Assembly (NCBI GenBank): GCA_937975765.1
Contig: CALJUR010000080.1
Span: 1-64,000, forward strand
Direction: 5' to 3'
Source of the DNA: an uncultured Myxococcales bacterium
GTDB taxonomy: Bacteria > Myxococcota_A > UBA9042 > DTJE01
DNA length: 64,000 nucleotides
The number at the start of each line of letters is the position of its first letter. Position 1 is the stretch's first letter. Of this stretch, positions 41,363 through 50,578 are shown piece by piece. The position numbers and the translations under genes were made by a program. A model generated the notes under the pieces. It was not told the DNA's origin. It searched no databases and worked only from the letters and a program-made list of their open reading frames with translations.

Positions 41363-42856
41363 CTAGCCCAGGAGCCCGAACACGGCGTTGGTCCGGTCGC
41401 GCACCGCGCGCATCACGTCGGGCTCCCCGGCCAGCCGGTGGCCGGTCGAGGGGATCATCGACCGCAGCCGGGCCTGGAACGGCGCGGACGCGGCCCTCTC
41501 GGGGAAGCAGCGGGCCACCAGGTCGATCATCGCCGACGCCGCCGTCGACGCCCCGGGCGACGCCCCCAGCAGCGCCGCCAGCGACCCGTCCGCCGACGCC
41601 ACGACCTCCGTGCCGAACTCCAGTTTTCCGCCGCGCACCGCCTCCCTCTTGATGATCTGCACGCGCTGGCCGGCGATCTCCAGCTTCCAGTCCCGCGCAC
41701 GCGCCGTCGGCAGGAACAGCCGCAGGGACGCCATCCGCCGCTCGTGCGACTGCAGGGCCTGGCCCACCAGGTATCGCGTCAGGTCCAGGTTGTCCCGGGC
41801 CACCGCCCACATCGGCCCCAGGTTGTCCGGGCGCAGCGACAGCGGCAGGTCCAGGTACGACCCCTGCTTCAGGAACTTCGTGGTGAAGCCCGCGTACGGC
41901 CCGAACAGCAGCGCCGGCCGCCCGTTCCAGATCCGCGTGTCCAGGTGCGGCACCGACATGGGCGGCGCGCCCTTCAGGGCCTTGCCATACACCTTCGCCC
42001 GGTGCCTCGCGATGACGTCCGGGTCCTGGCAGACCAGCCACTGCCCGCTGACCGGGAAGCCGCCGTATCCCCGCCCCTCCTCGATGCCCGATTTCTGCAG
42101 CAGCGGCAGCGCGCCGCCGCCGGCCCCCAGGAACACGAACCGCGCCGGGACCTCGCATTCCGTCCCCGCCACCCGGTCCCTCACGCCCACGCGCCAGACG
42201 CCGTCCTTCCCGCGCCGCAGCGAGTGCACGTGGTGCCGCAGGTGCAGCGAGAAGTTCGACCGGTGCGACAGCCCCGCGAACAGCAGCCGCGCCAGCACCC
42301 CGAAGTCGATGTCGGTGCCCCGGTCCACCCGGGTGCACGCCAGCGGCTCGCCCTGCGGACGGTCCTGCATCACCAGCGGCATCCACTCGGCCATCTCGGC
42401 CCGATCCTCCGTGATGCGCATGTCCGCGAACATCGGGTGGGCCGCCATCCGGGCCTGCCGCGCCCGCAGGAACGCGACGTTGGCCTCGCCCCACACGAAG
42501 GACAGGTGCGGGACCGGGTTCAGGAACTCCCCCGGGTCGGGCAGCACGCCGTTCTCGACCAGGTGCGTCCAGAACTGCAGCGACACCTCGAACGACTCGT
42601 TGATCCTCAGCGCCTTGGAGATGTCGATGCTGCCGTCGGCCTTCTGCGGCGTGTAGTTCAGTTCGCAGTTCGCGGCGTGCCCGGTGCCCGCGTTGTTCAT
42701 CACCTGGCTGCTCTCGACCGCGATGCCCTCCAGGCGCTCGAACACCCGGATCGACAGGTCGGGCATCAACTGGTTCAGCAGGTTGGCCAGGGTGGCGCTG
42801 ACGATCCCGCCCCCCACCAGGACCGCGTCGACCGGCTCGCCCCGCAAGGCAGTCAT
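41363..42856 (-). CDS. mqo: Malate:quinone oxidoreductase
   Basis: The 497-residue FAD enzyme oxidises malate to oxaloacetate and passes electrons to the quinone pool at the inner membrane face, replacing or supplementing NAD-malate dehydrogenase in the TCA cycle. The FAD-binding loop is VDAVLVGGGIVSATLANLL, followed by FERLEGIAVESSQVMNNAG, the typical Mqo signature, and HAANCELNYTPQ. Length is standard. Start set at MTALRG behind GGGAGG. A weak promoter may lie at 42893-42923 (TTGATT and TATAGA, minus strand), overlapping the end of the upstream lipoprotein gene. Confidence 0.93.
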   Translation of the reverse strand: MTALRGEPVDAVLVGGGIVSATLANLLNQLMPDLSIRVFERLEGIAVESSQVMNNAGTGHAANCELNYTPQKADGSIDISKALRINESFEVSLQFWTHLVENGVLPDPGEFLNPVPHLSFVWGEANVAFLRARQARMAAHPMFADMRITEDRAEMAEWMPLVMQDRPQGEPLACTRVDRGTDIDFGVLARLLFAGLSHRSNFSLHLRHHVHSLRRGKDGVWRVGVRDRVAGTECEVPARFVFLGAGGGALPLLQKSGIEEGRGYGGFPVSGQWLVCQDPDVIARHRAKVYGKALKGAPPMSVPHLDTRIWNGRPALLFGPYAGFTTKFLKQGSYLDLPLSLRPDNLGPMWAVARDNLDLTRYLVGQALQSHERRMASLRLFLPTARARDWKLEIAGQRVQIIKREAVRGGKLEFGTEVVASADGSLAALLGASPGASTAASAMIDLVARCFPERAASAPFQARLRSMIPSTGHRLAGEPDVMRAVRDRTNAVFGLLG

Positions 42857-42919
42857 CGGTGAACCTCCCGGCACGGGCTGCTACCCGGACTTTCTATATC
42901 GGCATTACGCGGAAGGGAA

Positions 42920-45439
42920 TCAAGGGGCCAGGAACCCGAAAAGGCGCGCCATCCAGTAGGTCAGCAGAACCTCGGCACCGTCCATCTCGACGGTACCGCC
43001 CATGCCGCCGTCCAGCCGGTACTGGTCGGTGTTGAAGCGGTCGCACTTGCGCTCGTCGTACGGGATCGGCCGCCCGTCGCTGCGGTAGCCGCCGTTGACC
43101 GGGTCGAACGGCCGCAGGATCGGCAGCAGGTCCCGGCGATGGCTGTTGCGCACGTCCCACCGGATCATGTCCACCGGGACGGTCTGCAGCCAGCGCCGCA
43201 CGTCGCGCGCCACGTCCATGTCGTCGAACCCCGTCGTCGCCCGCACCACGCCCCATAGCGCGGCCTGCTGCCGCCGCAACTTCACGTCGTAGACGCCCGA
43301 GAAGCCGGTCTTCCACCGCTGGCGCAGCCCCGGATCCTCCTCGTAGCGCAGCAGCGTCCACCACGACCAGGACGACATCTCGTCGTTGTCCATCGACAGC
43401 GGCCGCACCTCGTGCAGGATCTCGGCCTCCGCCGCGTCCGCGTACCCGTGCTGCTCGATCAGGTCCCGCTTGGCCGCCGCGAACCGGGGGTCGCCGGTCA
43501 TGTAGTGCGTCGCGGTCAACCCGGACAGCACGATGGACGCCCGCAGCCCGCCGTCGCCGTAGACGCCCGCGATCCACTCGTTGACGTACTCGGGGTCCAG
43601 TTGGCCGAATGTCGTGACCTCGTTCGTGACCGGGTCGATCAACCGGTAGCCGTGGTCGATCAACCCGTTCACGATGCCCGCCATGTGCGCCCGGATGCGC
43701 TGCCGCTGCAGGTCGTCCGCGCAGAATTCGTAGGCCATGGCCATCATGCTGAAGTGCGCGATCAACTCGTCGTTGGAGGTGTCGCGCTTGATCCACCACT
43801 TCCCGTCGGCCGACTCGTACCACTTCCCGTCGTCCGGGCCGTCGCAGTCGTCCAGCACGCAGCCTTCCTTGCGGATGACCGCCCGGGCGACGAACCAGTC
43901 CGTGCCGGTCACGGTCCGCAGGAACAGCATCGCGTCCAGGGACCGGTCGAAGTGCGCCTTCGCGGCGGCATCGCCCGTGACCCGCCATCGCGCACACTCG
44001 CCCATCAGCCAGTAGGCCGTCCACGATCCGTCGTTGTCGGAGTCCCAGGGGATGTTGGAGGACAGGTCACCCTTGCGGGTCAGGTGGCTGTCGGCCACGG
44101 CGCCGTCCCGGTCGTGCCGCAGCACGACGCGGTCCACGAACGGGGCCAGCTTCTGCTGAAGCGTCATCCGCGACGCCGCGACGCGGGCCAGCCCGCCGGC
44201 CGTCGCGAAGTACAGCGGGGCCACGTCCACCGAGTCGTCGGTCAGCAGCCCGCGCACGTCCTCCGAGGGCAGCCAGCGCTCGGCGCCGTAGACGCGCCAC
44301 TCGGGGCCGTCCCCGCGGTCCAGGACCCGGTACGCGCCCTCGGCCGTCGCCACCGCGAAGCCCCCGTCGGAGGTCCGCGTGGCGCCCCGGGGCTGACCCA
44401 GGGGCACCCGGTCCGCGGCGAACAGCGGCACGTCGATCGCCTCCGCCACCTTGCCGCCGCCCTGCAGCAGGTCCAGGCCCGCCACCCCGTCGTCGGAGAC
44501 CACCACCAGGTCCATCGCGGCCGGCAGCGTCACCCCGGTCACCATCGCCCGGACCGCCCCCCCCTTGAGACCGGAGGTCGCATCCAGCGTGGCCACCCCG
44601 GGCCCCGGCAGCCCCTCGGCCGGCAGGTCGTGGAAGGTCACCGTGCCGTCGGGATGCCCCTGCAGCAGCAGCCCGTCCGGCGCCAACGCGAGGGCCGTGA
44701 CCGGGGCCCCGTCCTGCGGCCACGCCATCGCGCCGTCCGGCGGCACCGGGGCCGCGCCCGCCGACGTCCGCACGAACGCCCCTCCGCCCAGCGTGTGAAG
44801 GCCCAGGATCTCGACGCCGTCCGGCGCCGCGTCCCGAGCAACCGTCCCGTCCGGCGCCACGCGGTACAGCGTCGCGGGCCCGGCCATCGCGATCACCCCG
44901 GGCCCGGCCGCGGCCGCGATCACGTCCGCCTCGCCGTCCGGGGGCCCCAGGAACACCCATCCCGCATCCACCAGCGCCCAGGCAACCCCCCGCGGCGTCA
45001 CCTGGACCGGATGGCCCGCCACCCCGACGCCCTCGATCGCCGGCAGGACGGCCACCAGCGGCTTCAGGGCCCCGTCCACCTCGTTCGAGGTGTGGTTCGT
45101 CTCCTGCACGTAAAGTTCGTCCTTCACCGGGTTCGCCGGCACGGGCGGGAAGTACGGCACCTCCAGCGGCGGCAGGTCCGCGGTCTCCTCGCCGGGGTCG
45201 TCCCCCGTCTCGCCGGGCGCCCCGTCCGCACCGGCCTCCGCTGCCAGGTCGTCCACAACCTCCACGGCCGCCTCGCCCGGCAGGTCCGCGGCGGTCTCGG
45301 TCGCGACGTCGCCCGCCTCCGGGACATCCGTCGCGTCCGCCCGCCCCTCGTCCCCGCCGTCGCCGCCCCCGCAGGCCATCCAGCCCGCCAGGCCCGCCAC
45401 CAGCAGCATCCCCCGGATCGTCCCGAATCGGCGTCCCAC
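42920..45439 (-). CDS. Large lipoprotein: beta-propeller-like plus helical-barrel domain
   Basis: The 839-residue product has a lipobox (GWMAC, Cys23) and an acidic spacer to about residue 95. Residues 95-420 consist of repeating strands with TPRGVAWALVDAGWVFLGPPDG-like blades, suggesting a seven-bladed propeller. Residues about 440-839 are mostly helical and begin DGSWTAYWLMGECARWRVTGD, resembling the alpha/alpha barrels of glycan lyases or glycosidases. No catalytic residue can be assigned. The GTG start at 45439 was chosen because GGGGAGG sits four bases upstream and the signal peptide begins there; an earlier in-frame start lacks a ribosome site. Divergent from the DUF47 gene. Confidence 0.7.
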   Translation of the reverse strand: MGRRFGTIRGMLLVAGLAGWMACGGGDGGDEGRADATDVPEAGDVATETAADLPGEAAVEVVDDLAAEAGADGAPGETGDDPGEETADLPPLEVPYFPPVPANPVKDELYVQETNHTSNEVDGALKPLVAVLPAIEGVGVAGHPVQVTPRGVAWALVDAGWVFLGPPDGEADVIAAAAGPGVIAMAGPATLYRVAPDGTVARDAAPDGVEILGLHTLGGGAFVRTSAGAAPVPPDGAMAWPQDGAPVTALALAPDGLLLQGHPDGTVTFHDLPAEGLPGPGVATLDATSGLKGGAVRAMVTGVTLPAAMDLVVVSDDGVAGLDLLQGGGKVAEAIDVPLFAADRVPLGQPRGATRTSDGGFAVATAEGAYRVLDRGDGPEWRVYGAERWLPSEDVRGLLTDDSVDVAPLYFATAGGLARVAASRMTLQQKLAPFVDRVVLRHDRDGAVADSHLTRKGDLSSNIPWDSDNDGSWTAYWLMGECARWRVTGDAAAKAHFDRSLDAMLFLRTVTGTDWFVARAVIRKEGCVLDDCDGPDDGKWYESADGKWWIKRDTSNDELIAHFSMMAMAYEFCADDLQRQRIRAHMAGIVNGLIDHGYRLIDPVTNEVTTFGQLDPEYVNEWIAGVYGDGGLRASIVLSGLTATHYMTGDPRFAAAKRDLIEQHGYADAAEAEILHEVRPLSMDNDEMSSWSWWTLLRYEEDPGLRQRWKTGFSGVYDVKLRRQQAALWGVVRATTGFDDMDVARDVRRWLQTVPVDMIRWDVRNSHRRDLLPILRPFDPVNGGYRSDGRPIPYDERKCDRFNTDQYRLDGGMGGTVEMDGAEVLLTYWMARLFGFLAP

Positions 45440-45522
45440 CGCGACCTCCCCGGTGTTTCGCGGCGAGTCTACCATCGGCCGCACCCCGCGTCCGCGCATA
45501 CCGCCACCCGACGGTCACCGCC

Positions 45523-45555
45523 GTCACGGAATTGCCACGAAGGCGTCACGAAATC
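45523..45555 (+). promoter_or_regulatory. Pho-box-like tandem 11-bp repeats before the phosphate-uptake operon
   Basis: Three abutting 11-mers, GTCACGGAATT, GCCACGAAGGC and GTCACGAAATC, have the size and spacing of PhoB sites (11-bp direct repeats). A TACCGT (45572-45577) follows after exactly 16 bases, where a -10 box belongs in PhoB-activated promoters that lack a -35. The GTG of the DUF47 gene is 26 bases further on. Confidence 0.65.
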
Positions 45556-45602
45556 CCACCGGTCGGGGCTGTACCGTTCGCCAGCCGCCGAAGGAGGGCC
45601 GC

Positions 45603-46232
45603 GTGTTCAACAAGCTGCTTCCGAAGGAAATCGGGTTCTTCGACCTGTTCAACCGCCACGCGAAACTGTCGCTGGAGGCCAGCCGGACGCTGGTCGATCT
45701 GCTGGAGCGCTGGCCGGACGGCGAGGCGCTGATCGCCCGCATGACCGAACTGGAGCACGACTGCGACTCGACGGCGCACATGGTCATCGACCTGCTGCAC
45801 CGCACCTTCATCACGCCGCTGGACCGCGACGAGACGATGAAGCTGATCACCAAGTTGGACGACGTGACGGACAGCGCCGAGGCCGCCGCGCAGCGCCTGG
45901 ACCTGTTCGCCATCGGGAAGGTCCCGCCCAAGCTGGTCGAGATGGCGAAGGTCCTGGTCAAGGCCCTGGAACAACTGGTCCAGTTGGTCGCGCTGCTGAA
46001 GGACTTCAAGCAGGTCGCCCGCATGAAGGAACTGATCATCGAGGTGCAACGCCTGGAGAACGAGGCCGACGCCCTGCACCGGGCCGGCCTGGCCGAGCTG
46101 TTCCGGGTGCATGCCACCGATGCGTTGACCGTGATCAAGCTGAAGGAGATCTACGAGATCGTCGAGGCCGCCACCGACCAGTGCGAGGACGTCGCCGAGA
46201 TCATCGAGGGGATCGCGCTGGAGCACGTCTGA
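45603..46232 (+). CDS. DUF47 (PhoU-like) phosphate transport accessory protein
   Basis: The 209-residue, all-helical protein is of the DUF47/YkaA family that partners PiT transporters. It opens FNKLLPKEIGFFDLFNRHA and has the metal-ligand repeats LEHDCDSTAH and LENEADALHR, typical of PhoU-like bundles. It probably tunes PiT transport in response to phosphate. The GTG start is fixed by GAAGGAGGG just upstream. The stop overlaps the start of the first PiT gene (TGATG), showing coupling. Confidence 0.88.
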   Translation: MFNKLLPKEIGFFDLFNRHAKLSLEASRTLVDLLERWPDGEALIARMTELEHDCDSTAHMVIDLLHRTFITPLDRDETMKLITKLDDVTDSAEAAAQRLDLFAIGKVPPKLVEMAKVLVKALEQLVQLVALLKDFKQVARMKELIIEVQRLENEADALHRAGLAELFRVHATDALTVIKLKEIYEIVEAATDQCEDVAEIIEGIALEHV

Positions 46233-47251
46233 TGGAGATCTTCGGCTTCCTGGCCACCCACCCGCTGATCGGTGCGACCGTCGTGCTGGCCCTGGCATTC
46301 GACTTCGTGAACGGCTTCCACGACTCGGCCAACAGCATCGCCACCGTCGTGGCGACCCGCGTGCTGCACCCCAAGCTGGCCGTGGCCTGGGCCGCCTTCT
46401 TCAACTTCGCGGCCGCCTTCACCTTCGGCGTCGCCGTGGCGCACATGGTCGGCACGGGGGTCGTGAAGACCGACCAGATCACGGTGCCGGTCGTCCTGTC
46501 GGGGCTGGTCGGCGCGATCACCTGGAACCTCATCACCTGGTGGCTGGGCCTGCCGTCGTCGTCCTCCCACGCGCTGATCGGCGGCTATGCGGGCGCGGCG
46601 GTGTCCTACGGCGGCTTCGACCTGCTGAAGCCCGAGGGCCTGGGCTGGGTCGCCCTCTTCATCGTGGTTTCCCCGATCCTGGGCATGGTGCTGGCCCTGG
46701 CCGTGCAGAGGATGACGCTGCGGCTGGTTCGGCGCGGTGCGCCGCGGACGATGTCGCACCTGTTCCGCCGGCTGCAACTGGTGTCGGCGGCGATCTACTC
46801 GTTCAGCCACGGCACCAACGACGCCCAGAAGACGATGGGCATCCTGTTCGCGCTGCTGGTCGCCGGGGGCTACCTGCAGCAGGAGGCGCCGATCCCCACA
46901 TGGATCGTGTTCGTGTGCTACGCGATGATCGCCGGCGGCACGCTGTTCGGCGGCTTCCGCATCGTCAAGACCATGGGCACCAAGCTGACCAAACTGGACC
47001 CGATGCACGGCTTCTGCGCCGAGACCGGCGGCGGCGTCACCATCCTGGCCGTGTCCGCGCTGGGCATCCCCGTCTCGACCACGCACACGATCACGGGCGC
47101 CATCGTCGGCGTGGGCATGACCTCCGGCCTGGGCCACGTGCGCTGGATGATGGCCGGCCGCATCGTGTGGGCCTGGGTGCTGACCATCCCGCTGTCGGCC
47201 TTCATCGCCGGCCTGTTCTACATGCTGGTCGGGCAGTTCCTGGAAGGCTGA
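46232..47251 (+). CDS. PiT family inorganic phosphate permease (copy 1)
   Basis: The 339-residue membrane protein carries phosphate with a cation across the inner membrane. Both inverted PiT signatures are present: FDFVNGFHDSANSIATVVATR near the start and the GTNDAQKTMGI segment at about 192-202. SSSSHALIGGYAGA and STTHTITGAIVGVG are further conserved segments. About ten transmembrane helices are expected. It is coupled to the DUF47 gene and is about 75 percent identical by eye to the copy at 47412, so the pair arose by tandem duplication. Confidence 0.9.
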   Translation: MEIFGFLATHPLIGATVVLALAFDFVNGFHDSANSIATVVATRVLHPKLAVAWAAFFNFAAAFTFGVAVAHMVGTGVVKTDQITVPVVLSGLVGAITWNLITWWLGLPSSSSHALIGGYAGAAVSYGGFDLLKPEGLGWVALFIVVSPILGMVLALAVQRMTLRLVRRGAPRTMSHLFRRLQLVSAAIYSFSHGTNDAQKTMGILFALLVAGGYLQQEAPIPTWIVFVCYAMIAGGTLFGGFRIVKTMGTKLTKLDPMHGFCAETGGGVTILAVSALGIPVSTTHTITGAIVGVGMTSGLGHVRWMMAGRIVWAWVLTIPLSAFIAGLFYMLVGQFLEG

Positions 47252-47256
47252 CCTTC

Positions 47257-47289
47257 GTCATCGAATCGTTGCCGGACCGTCACGAAAGC
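47257..47289 (+). promoter_or_regulatory. Pho-box-like repeats before the second PiT gene
   Basis: GTCATCGAATC, GTTGCCGGACC and GTCACGAAAGC are three abutting 11-mers; the middle one is degenerate. A TACGAA (47306-47311) follows after 16 bases, the same distance as in the box at 45523. The second PiT gene therefore seems to have its own phosphate-controlled promoter. Confidence 0.55.
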
Positions 47290-47411
47290 CACGCGGTCCC
47301 CGCGGTACGAAGGCGCCATCCCGGGAGGGAAGGACCCGAGCCCGACAGGTTGCGACCGGGGGAGAAGGGACTGTCGGGCCTCGCCAGCCACCACGACGAG
47401 GAGAAGGGTTG

Positions 47412-48431
47412 ATGGACATCGTCGGCTTCCTGCTGGATCACCCGCTGATCGCGGTCACCTTCGTCGTGGCCCTGGCCTTCGATTTCGTCAACGGCTTCCA
47501 CGACGCGGCGAACTCCATCGCGACGGTCGTTGCGACCCGCGTGCTGCACCCCAAGCTGGCCGTGGCCTGGGCGGCCTTCTTCAATTTCGTCGCGGCGTTC
47601 ACGTTCGGGACGCTGGTCGCGAAGACCGTCGGCAAGGGGGTCGTCGAGACCAGCCAGGTCACCGTGCCCGTCGTCCTGGCGGGGCTGTTCGGGGCCATCG
47701 CCTGGAACCTGATCACCTGGTGGCTGGCGCTGCCGTCCTCGTCGTCGCATGCGCTGATCGGCGGGTACGCGGGCGCGGCGGTGGCCTACGGGGGCTTCCA
47801 GTTGCTGATCGCCGACGGCCTGCTGAAGGTCGCCGCCTTCATCGTGGTGTCGCCGCTGGTCGGCATGGCGCTGGCGCTGGTCGTGCAGCAGGTGACGATC
47901 CGGCTGGCGCGGAGGGGGGCGCCGCGCGCGATGCACCACCTGTTCCGGCGGCTGCAACTGGTGTCGGCGGCAGTCTATTCGTTCAGCCACGGCACCAACG
48001 ACGCGCAGAAGACGCTGGGCATCCTGTTCGCGCTGCTGGTCACCGGCGGGTTCTACCAGGCCGCCCACGAGCCGCCCTTCTCGCTGCTGCTGCTGTGCCA
48101 CCTGATGATCGCGCTGGGCACGCTGGTCGGCGGTTTCAAGATCGTGCGCACGATGGGCATGAAGTTGACCAGGCTGGACCCGATGCACGGCTTCTGCGCG
48201 GAGACCGGCGGCGGCGTGACGATCCTGGCCGTGTCCGCGCTGGGCATCCCCGTCTCGACCACCCACACCATCACGGGCGCCATCGTCGGCGTCGGCATGA
48301 CCTCGGGCCTGGGCCGGGTGCGCTGGATCCTGGCCAGTCGCATCGTCTGGGCGTGGATCCTGACCATCCCGATGTCCGCGTTCCTGGCGGGCGTGTTCTA
48401 CGCGCTGGTCGGCCGGCTGCTGGAGGGCTGA
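47412..48431 (+). CDS. PiT family inorganic phosphate permease (copy 2)
   Basis: The 339-residue protein matches copy 1 in length and keeps both PiT signatures (FDFVNGFHDAANSIATVV and GTNDAQKTLGI). Differences concentrate in the hydrophilic loops and in the segment after GILFALLV. The ATG was preferred over the TTG one codon earlier; CGAGGAG lies ten bases upstream. The 160-base gap to copy 1 holds a separate Pho-box-like site. The two may differ in affinity or in the cation used; this is inference. Confidence 0.9.
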   Translation: MDIVGFLLDHPLIAVTFVVALAFDFVNGFHDAANSIATVVATRVLHPKLAVAWAAFFNFVAAFTFGTLVAKTVGKGVVETSQVTVPVVLAGLFGAIAWNLITWWLALPSSSSHALIGGYAGAAVAYGGFQLLIADGLLKVAAFIVVSPLVGMALALVVQQVTIRLARRGAPRAMHHLFRRLQLVSAAVYSFSHGTNDAQKTLGILFALLVTGGFYQAAHEPPFSLLLLCHLMIALGTLVGGFKIVRTMGMKLTRLDPMHGFCAETGGGVTILAVSALGIPVSTTHTITGAIVGVGMTSGLGRVRWILASRIVWAWILTIPMSAFLAGVFYALVGRLLEG

Positions 48432-48515
48432 GGCCCGGGGAACCTGGGTCGACGCCCCGGTGCGGGGGGCCACGCGACCGTGCTACCCTTTCCACGTCCA
48501 CAGGCGGAGACCGGC

Positions 48516-49853
48516 GTGCCCCGGCGGCGCATCCTGTTCGTGACGGACCTGGACGTGTGGCTGCTGCAGGAGACGGGCCGCATCGTCCGCAAGGCCGGCA
48601 ACCAGTCCCTCTACAACACGCTGCTGGGATACGCGCGGGCGGGGTGGGATGTCGAGGTGCTGACCGCCAAGGACGTGCACGGCGGGATCGAGGAACTGCC
48701 GGAGGGCATCCGGATCCGGCGGGCAGAAATGCTGCTGCAGCGGCCGGTGCGGGCGGCGCGCCGGGCGATGGCGGCGTTGCGGCGGCCGGCCGTGGAACCC
48801 CCGGTCGCGGCGGGCGGGCCGGCGAACGGCCCCCGGACGCGGCTGGACGAGTCGGCGATCGACAACTGGAAGCGCTGGGGGGCGTTCCAGGTCGACCTGG
48901 GGGCGCGCACGCTGGCGCGGTGCCTGAAGTGGCGGCCCGACGTGGTGTACGGATACGAGGTTTTCGGCGCGCCGGTGGCGGTGGCGATCGGGCGCGCGCT
49001 GCGGATCCCGTCGGTGACGCGGTTCCAGGGCACGCTGCTGGGGGCGTGGGCGGACGACCCGGCCCGGATGCGGCGCTTCCGGACGCACGTGGCGGCGCTG
49101 CGGTCGCCGTCCGACCTGGTCGTGATGGCCGACGACGGCACGCTGGGGGACGTGGTGCTGCGGCGCCTGGGCGTGGACCCGCGGCGCGTGCGGTTCTGGA
49201 TGAACGGCGTGGTGAAGGCGGACGTGGAGGCCGCGCAGGCGCGCCTGGACGAATCCCCGACGCGGGTCCCGCGCTTCCCGACGCTGGGCACCCGCCTGTC
49301 CCTGCTGACCGCCTCCCGGCTGGTGGACTGGAAGCGGGTCGATCGCGCGCTGGAGGTGCTGTCGCGGCTGCCCGCGGACGTGCCGCCCTGGGAACTGTCC
49401 ATCGCCGGCGACGGGCCCGAACGCGCCGCGCTGCAGGAGATGGCCTCGCGGCTGGGCCTGGCCGACCGGGTGACGTTCCTGGGGCCGATCCCGCACGACG
49501 AGGTGATGGACCGGCTGGTGCGTGCCGACGCCTACCTGTCCCTGTACGACCTGTCCAACCTGTCGAACGGCGTGCTGGAGGCCACGGTGGCGGGCGTGCC
49601 GACCTTCGCGCTGGACGTGGGCGGGACGTCGCACCTGGTCCGGGACGGCGAGACCGGCGTGCTGGTGCGGCCGGAACGGCTGTTCGACGACGGCGTGAAG
49701 CGGCTGGCGCGGCTGCTGTCCGACGCGGCGTGGCGACAGCGGCTGGCGGCGGGCGCGGCGCAGGCCGGCCGGACCGTCGTGCAGACCTGGGAGCAGCGCA
49801 TGCAGCAGGAGATCGCCGAGGTCGAGGCGATCCTGGCCCACAGGCAGGGATGA
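48516..49853 (+). CDS. GT4 family glycosyltransferase
   Basis: The 445-residue product has the GT-B fold of GT4 enzymes, which transfer sugars from nucleotide-sugar donors. The N-terminal acceptor domain begins RRILFVTDLDVWLLQETG. The donor domain has LLTASRLVDWKRVDRALEVL, IAGDGPERAALQEMA and the ExxxxxxxE region LSNGVLEATVAGVP. A Pro/Ala-rich loop of about 30 residues (85-115) is inserted in the N-terminal half. The GTG at 48516 was chosen over one 12 codons earlier because GGCGGAG precedes it. It probably builds a surface polysaccharide or decorates a product with the sugars made by the rml genes downstream. Confidence 0.85.
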   Translation: MPRRRILFVTDLDVWLLQETGRIVRKAGNQSLYNTLLGYARAGWDVEVLTAKDVHGGIEELPEGIRIRRAEMLLQRPVRAARRAMAALRRPAVEPPVAAGGPANGPRTRLDESAIDNWKRWGAFQVDLGARTLARCLKWRPDVVYGYEVFGAPVAVAIGRALRIPSVTRFQGTLLGAWADDPARMRRFRTHVAALRSPSDLVVMADDGTLGDVVLRRLGVDPRRVRFWMNGVVKADVEAAQARLDESPTRVPRFPTLGTRLSLLTASRLVDWKRVDRALEVLSRLPADVPPWELSIAGDGPERAALQEMASRLGLADRVTFLGPIPHDEVMDRLVRADAYLSLYDLSNLSNGVLEATVAGVPTFALDVGGTSHLVRDGETGVLVRPERLFDDGVKRLARLLSDAAWRQRLAAGAAQAGRTVVQTWEQRMQQEIAEVEAILAHRQG

Positions 49854-49935
49854 ACGGGGGGGAAGAGGCGTTCCTCGATTGACAGGCCGGGCGCTCCGGG
49901 CTACACGTTTCGCAACCCTGAACGAGGCGATACCG

Positions 49936-50559
49936 ATGGCTCGCGGACTGCATGCGTTCCCGATCGCCGCCCTGCTCCTCTCCCTGGCCGCCGGCACCGG
50001 TTGCACGCGGCTGTACGAACTGCAGCCCTACGACCCCCTCCCCAAGGCGGCCCGGGTCGGCGTGATCTCGATGGGCATCGGCTCGACGCCGAAGTACACC
50101 TGGAACCAGAGGTACCTGGCGAAGGCCTTCGCCGAGGCCGGCCTGGTGTACGTGCCGATCAGCGACTTCGACGCGTCGCGGCTGATCCTGCCCCGGGATA
50201 CCACCGTCGCGGTGAACCCCGCCGCCGGCGAGGAAGGGCTGTCGGCCGCCCACGACGCGTCGGCCCTGTTGAGGAACCGCCTGAAGACGCTGGGGTTGAG
50301 CCACGTCGTCCTGCTGGACGTCTCGGCGTCGAACAACAAGGACTTCGACCTCAAGGCCTCGCTGGTGCGGGTCGAGGACATGGCGGTGGTCGGCTTCCGG
50401 GAGTATTCCCGCAACCACCTGACGCCCATCTGCTCGTCGCTGTTCTTCCTGGGCCCGATCGAGTGGGCCGTCTGCTTCGGCGTCGCTTACGGCGGGTTCG
50501 ACGCCGCGCAGAAGGAAGCCGAACTGGTGCGGGATCTCCTGCTGGACTTCTCCAGGTGA
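49936..50559 (+). CDS. Lipoprotein of unknown function
   Basis: The 207-residue product has a signal peptide and lipobox AGTGC (Cys23). The mature part is one alpha/beta domain with strands such as RVGVISMGIG, VVLLDVSASNNKDF and a GPIEWAVCFGVAYG hydrophobic segment near the C-terminus. It somewhat resembles secretin- or LPS-associated small lipoproteins, but I cannot name the family. The gene sits between a glycosyltransferase and rmlA, 19 bases before rmlA, so a role in surface polysaccharide export is possible. Confidence 0.6.
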   Translation: MARGLHAFPIAALLLSLAAGTGCTRLYELQPYDPLPKAARVGVISMGIGSTPKYTWNQRYLAKAFAEAGLVYVPISDFDASRLILPRDTTVAVNPAAGEEGLSAAHDASALLRNRLKTLGLSHVVLLDVSASNNKDFDLKASLVRVEDMAVVGFREYSRNHLTPICSSLFFLGPIEWAVCFGVAYGGFDAAQKEAELVRDLLLDFSR

Positions 50560-50578
50560 CGTGGACCGGGGACGGGCG

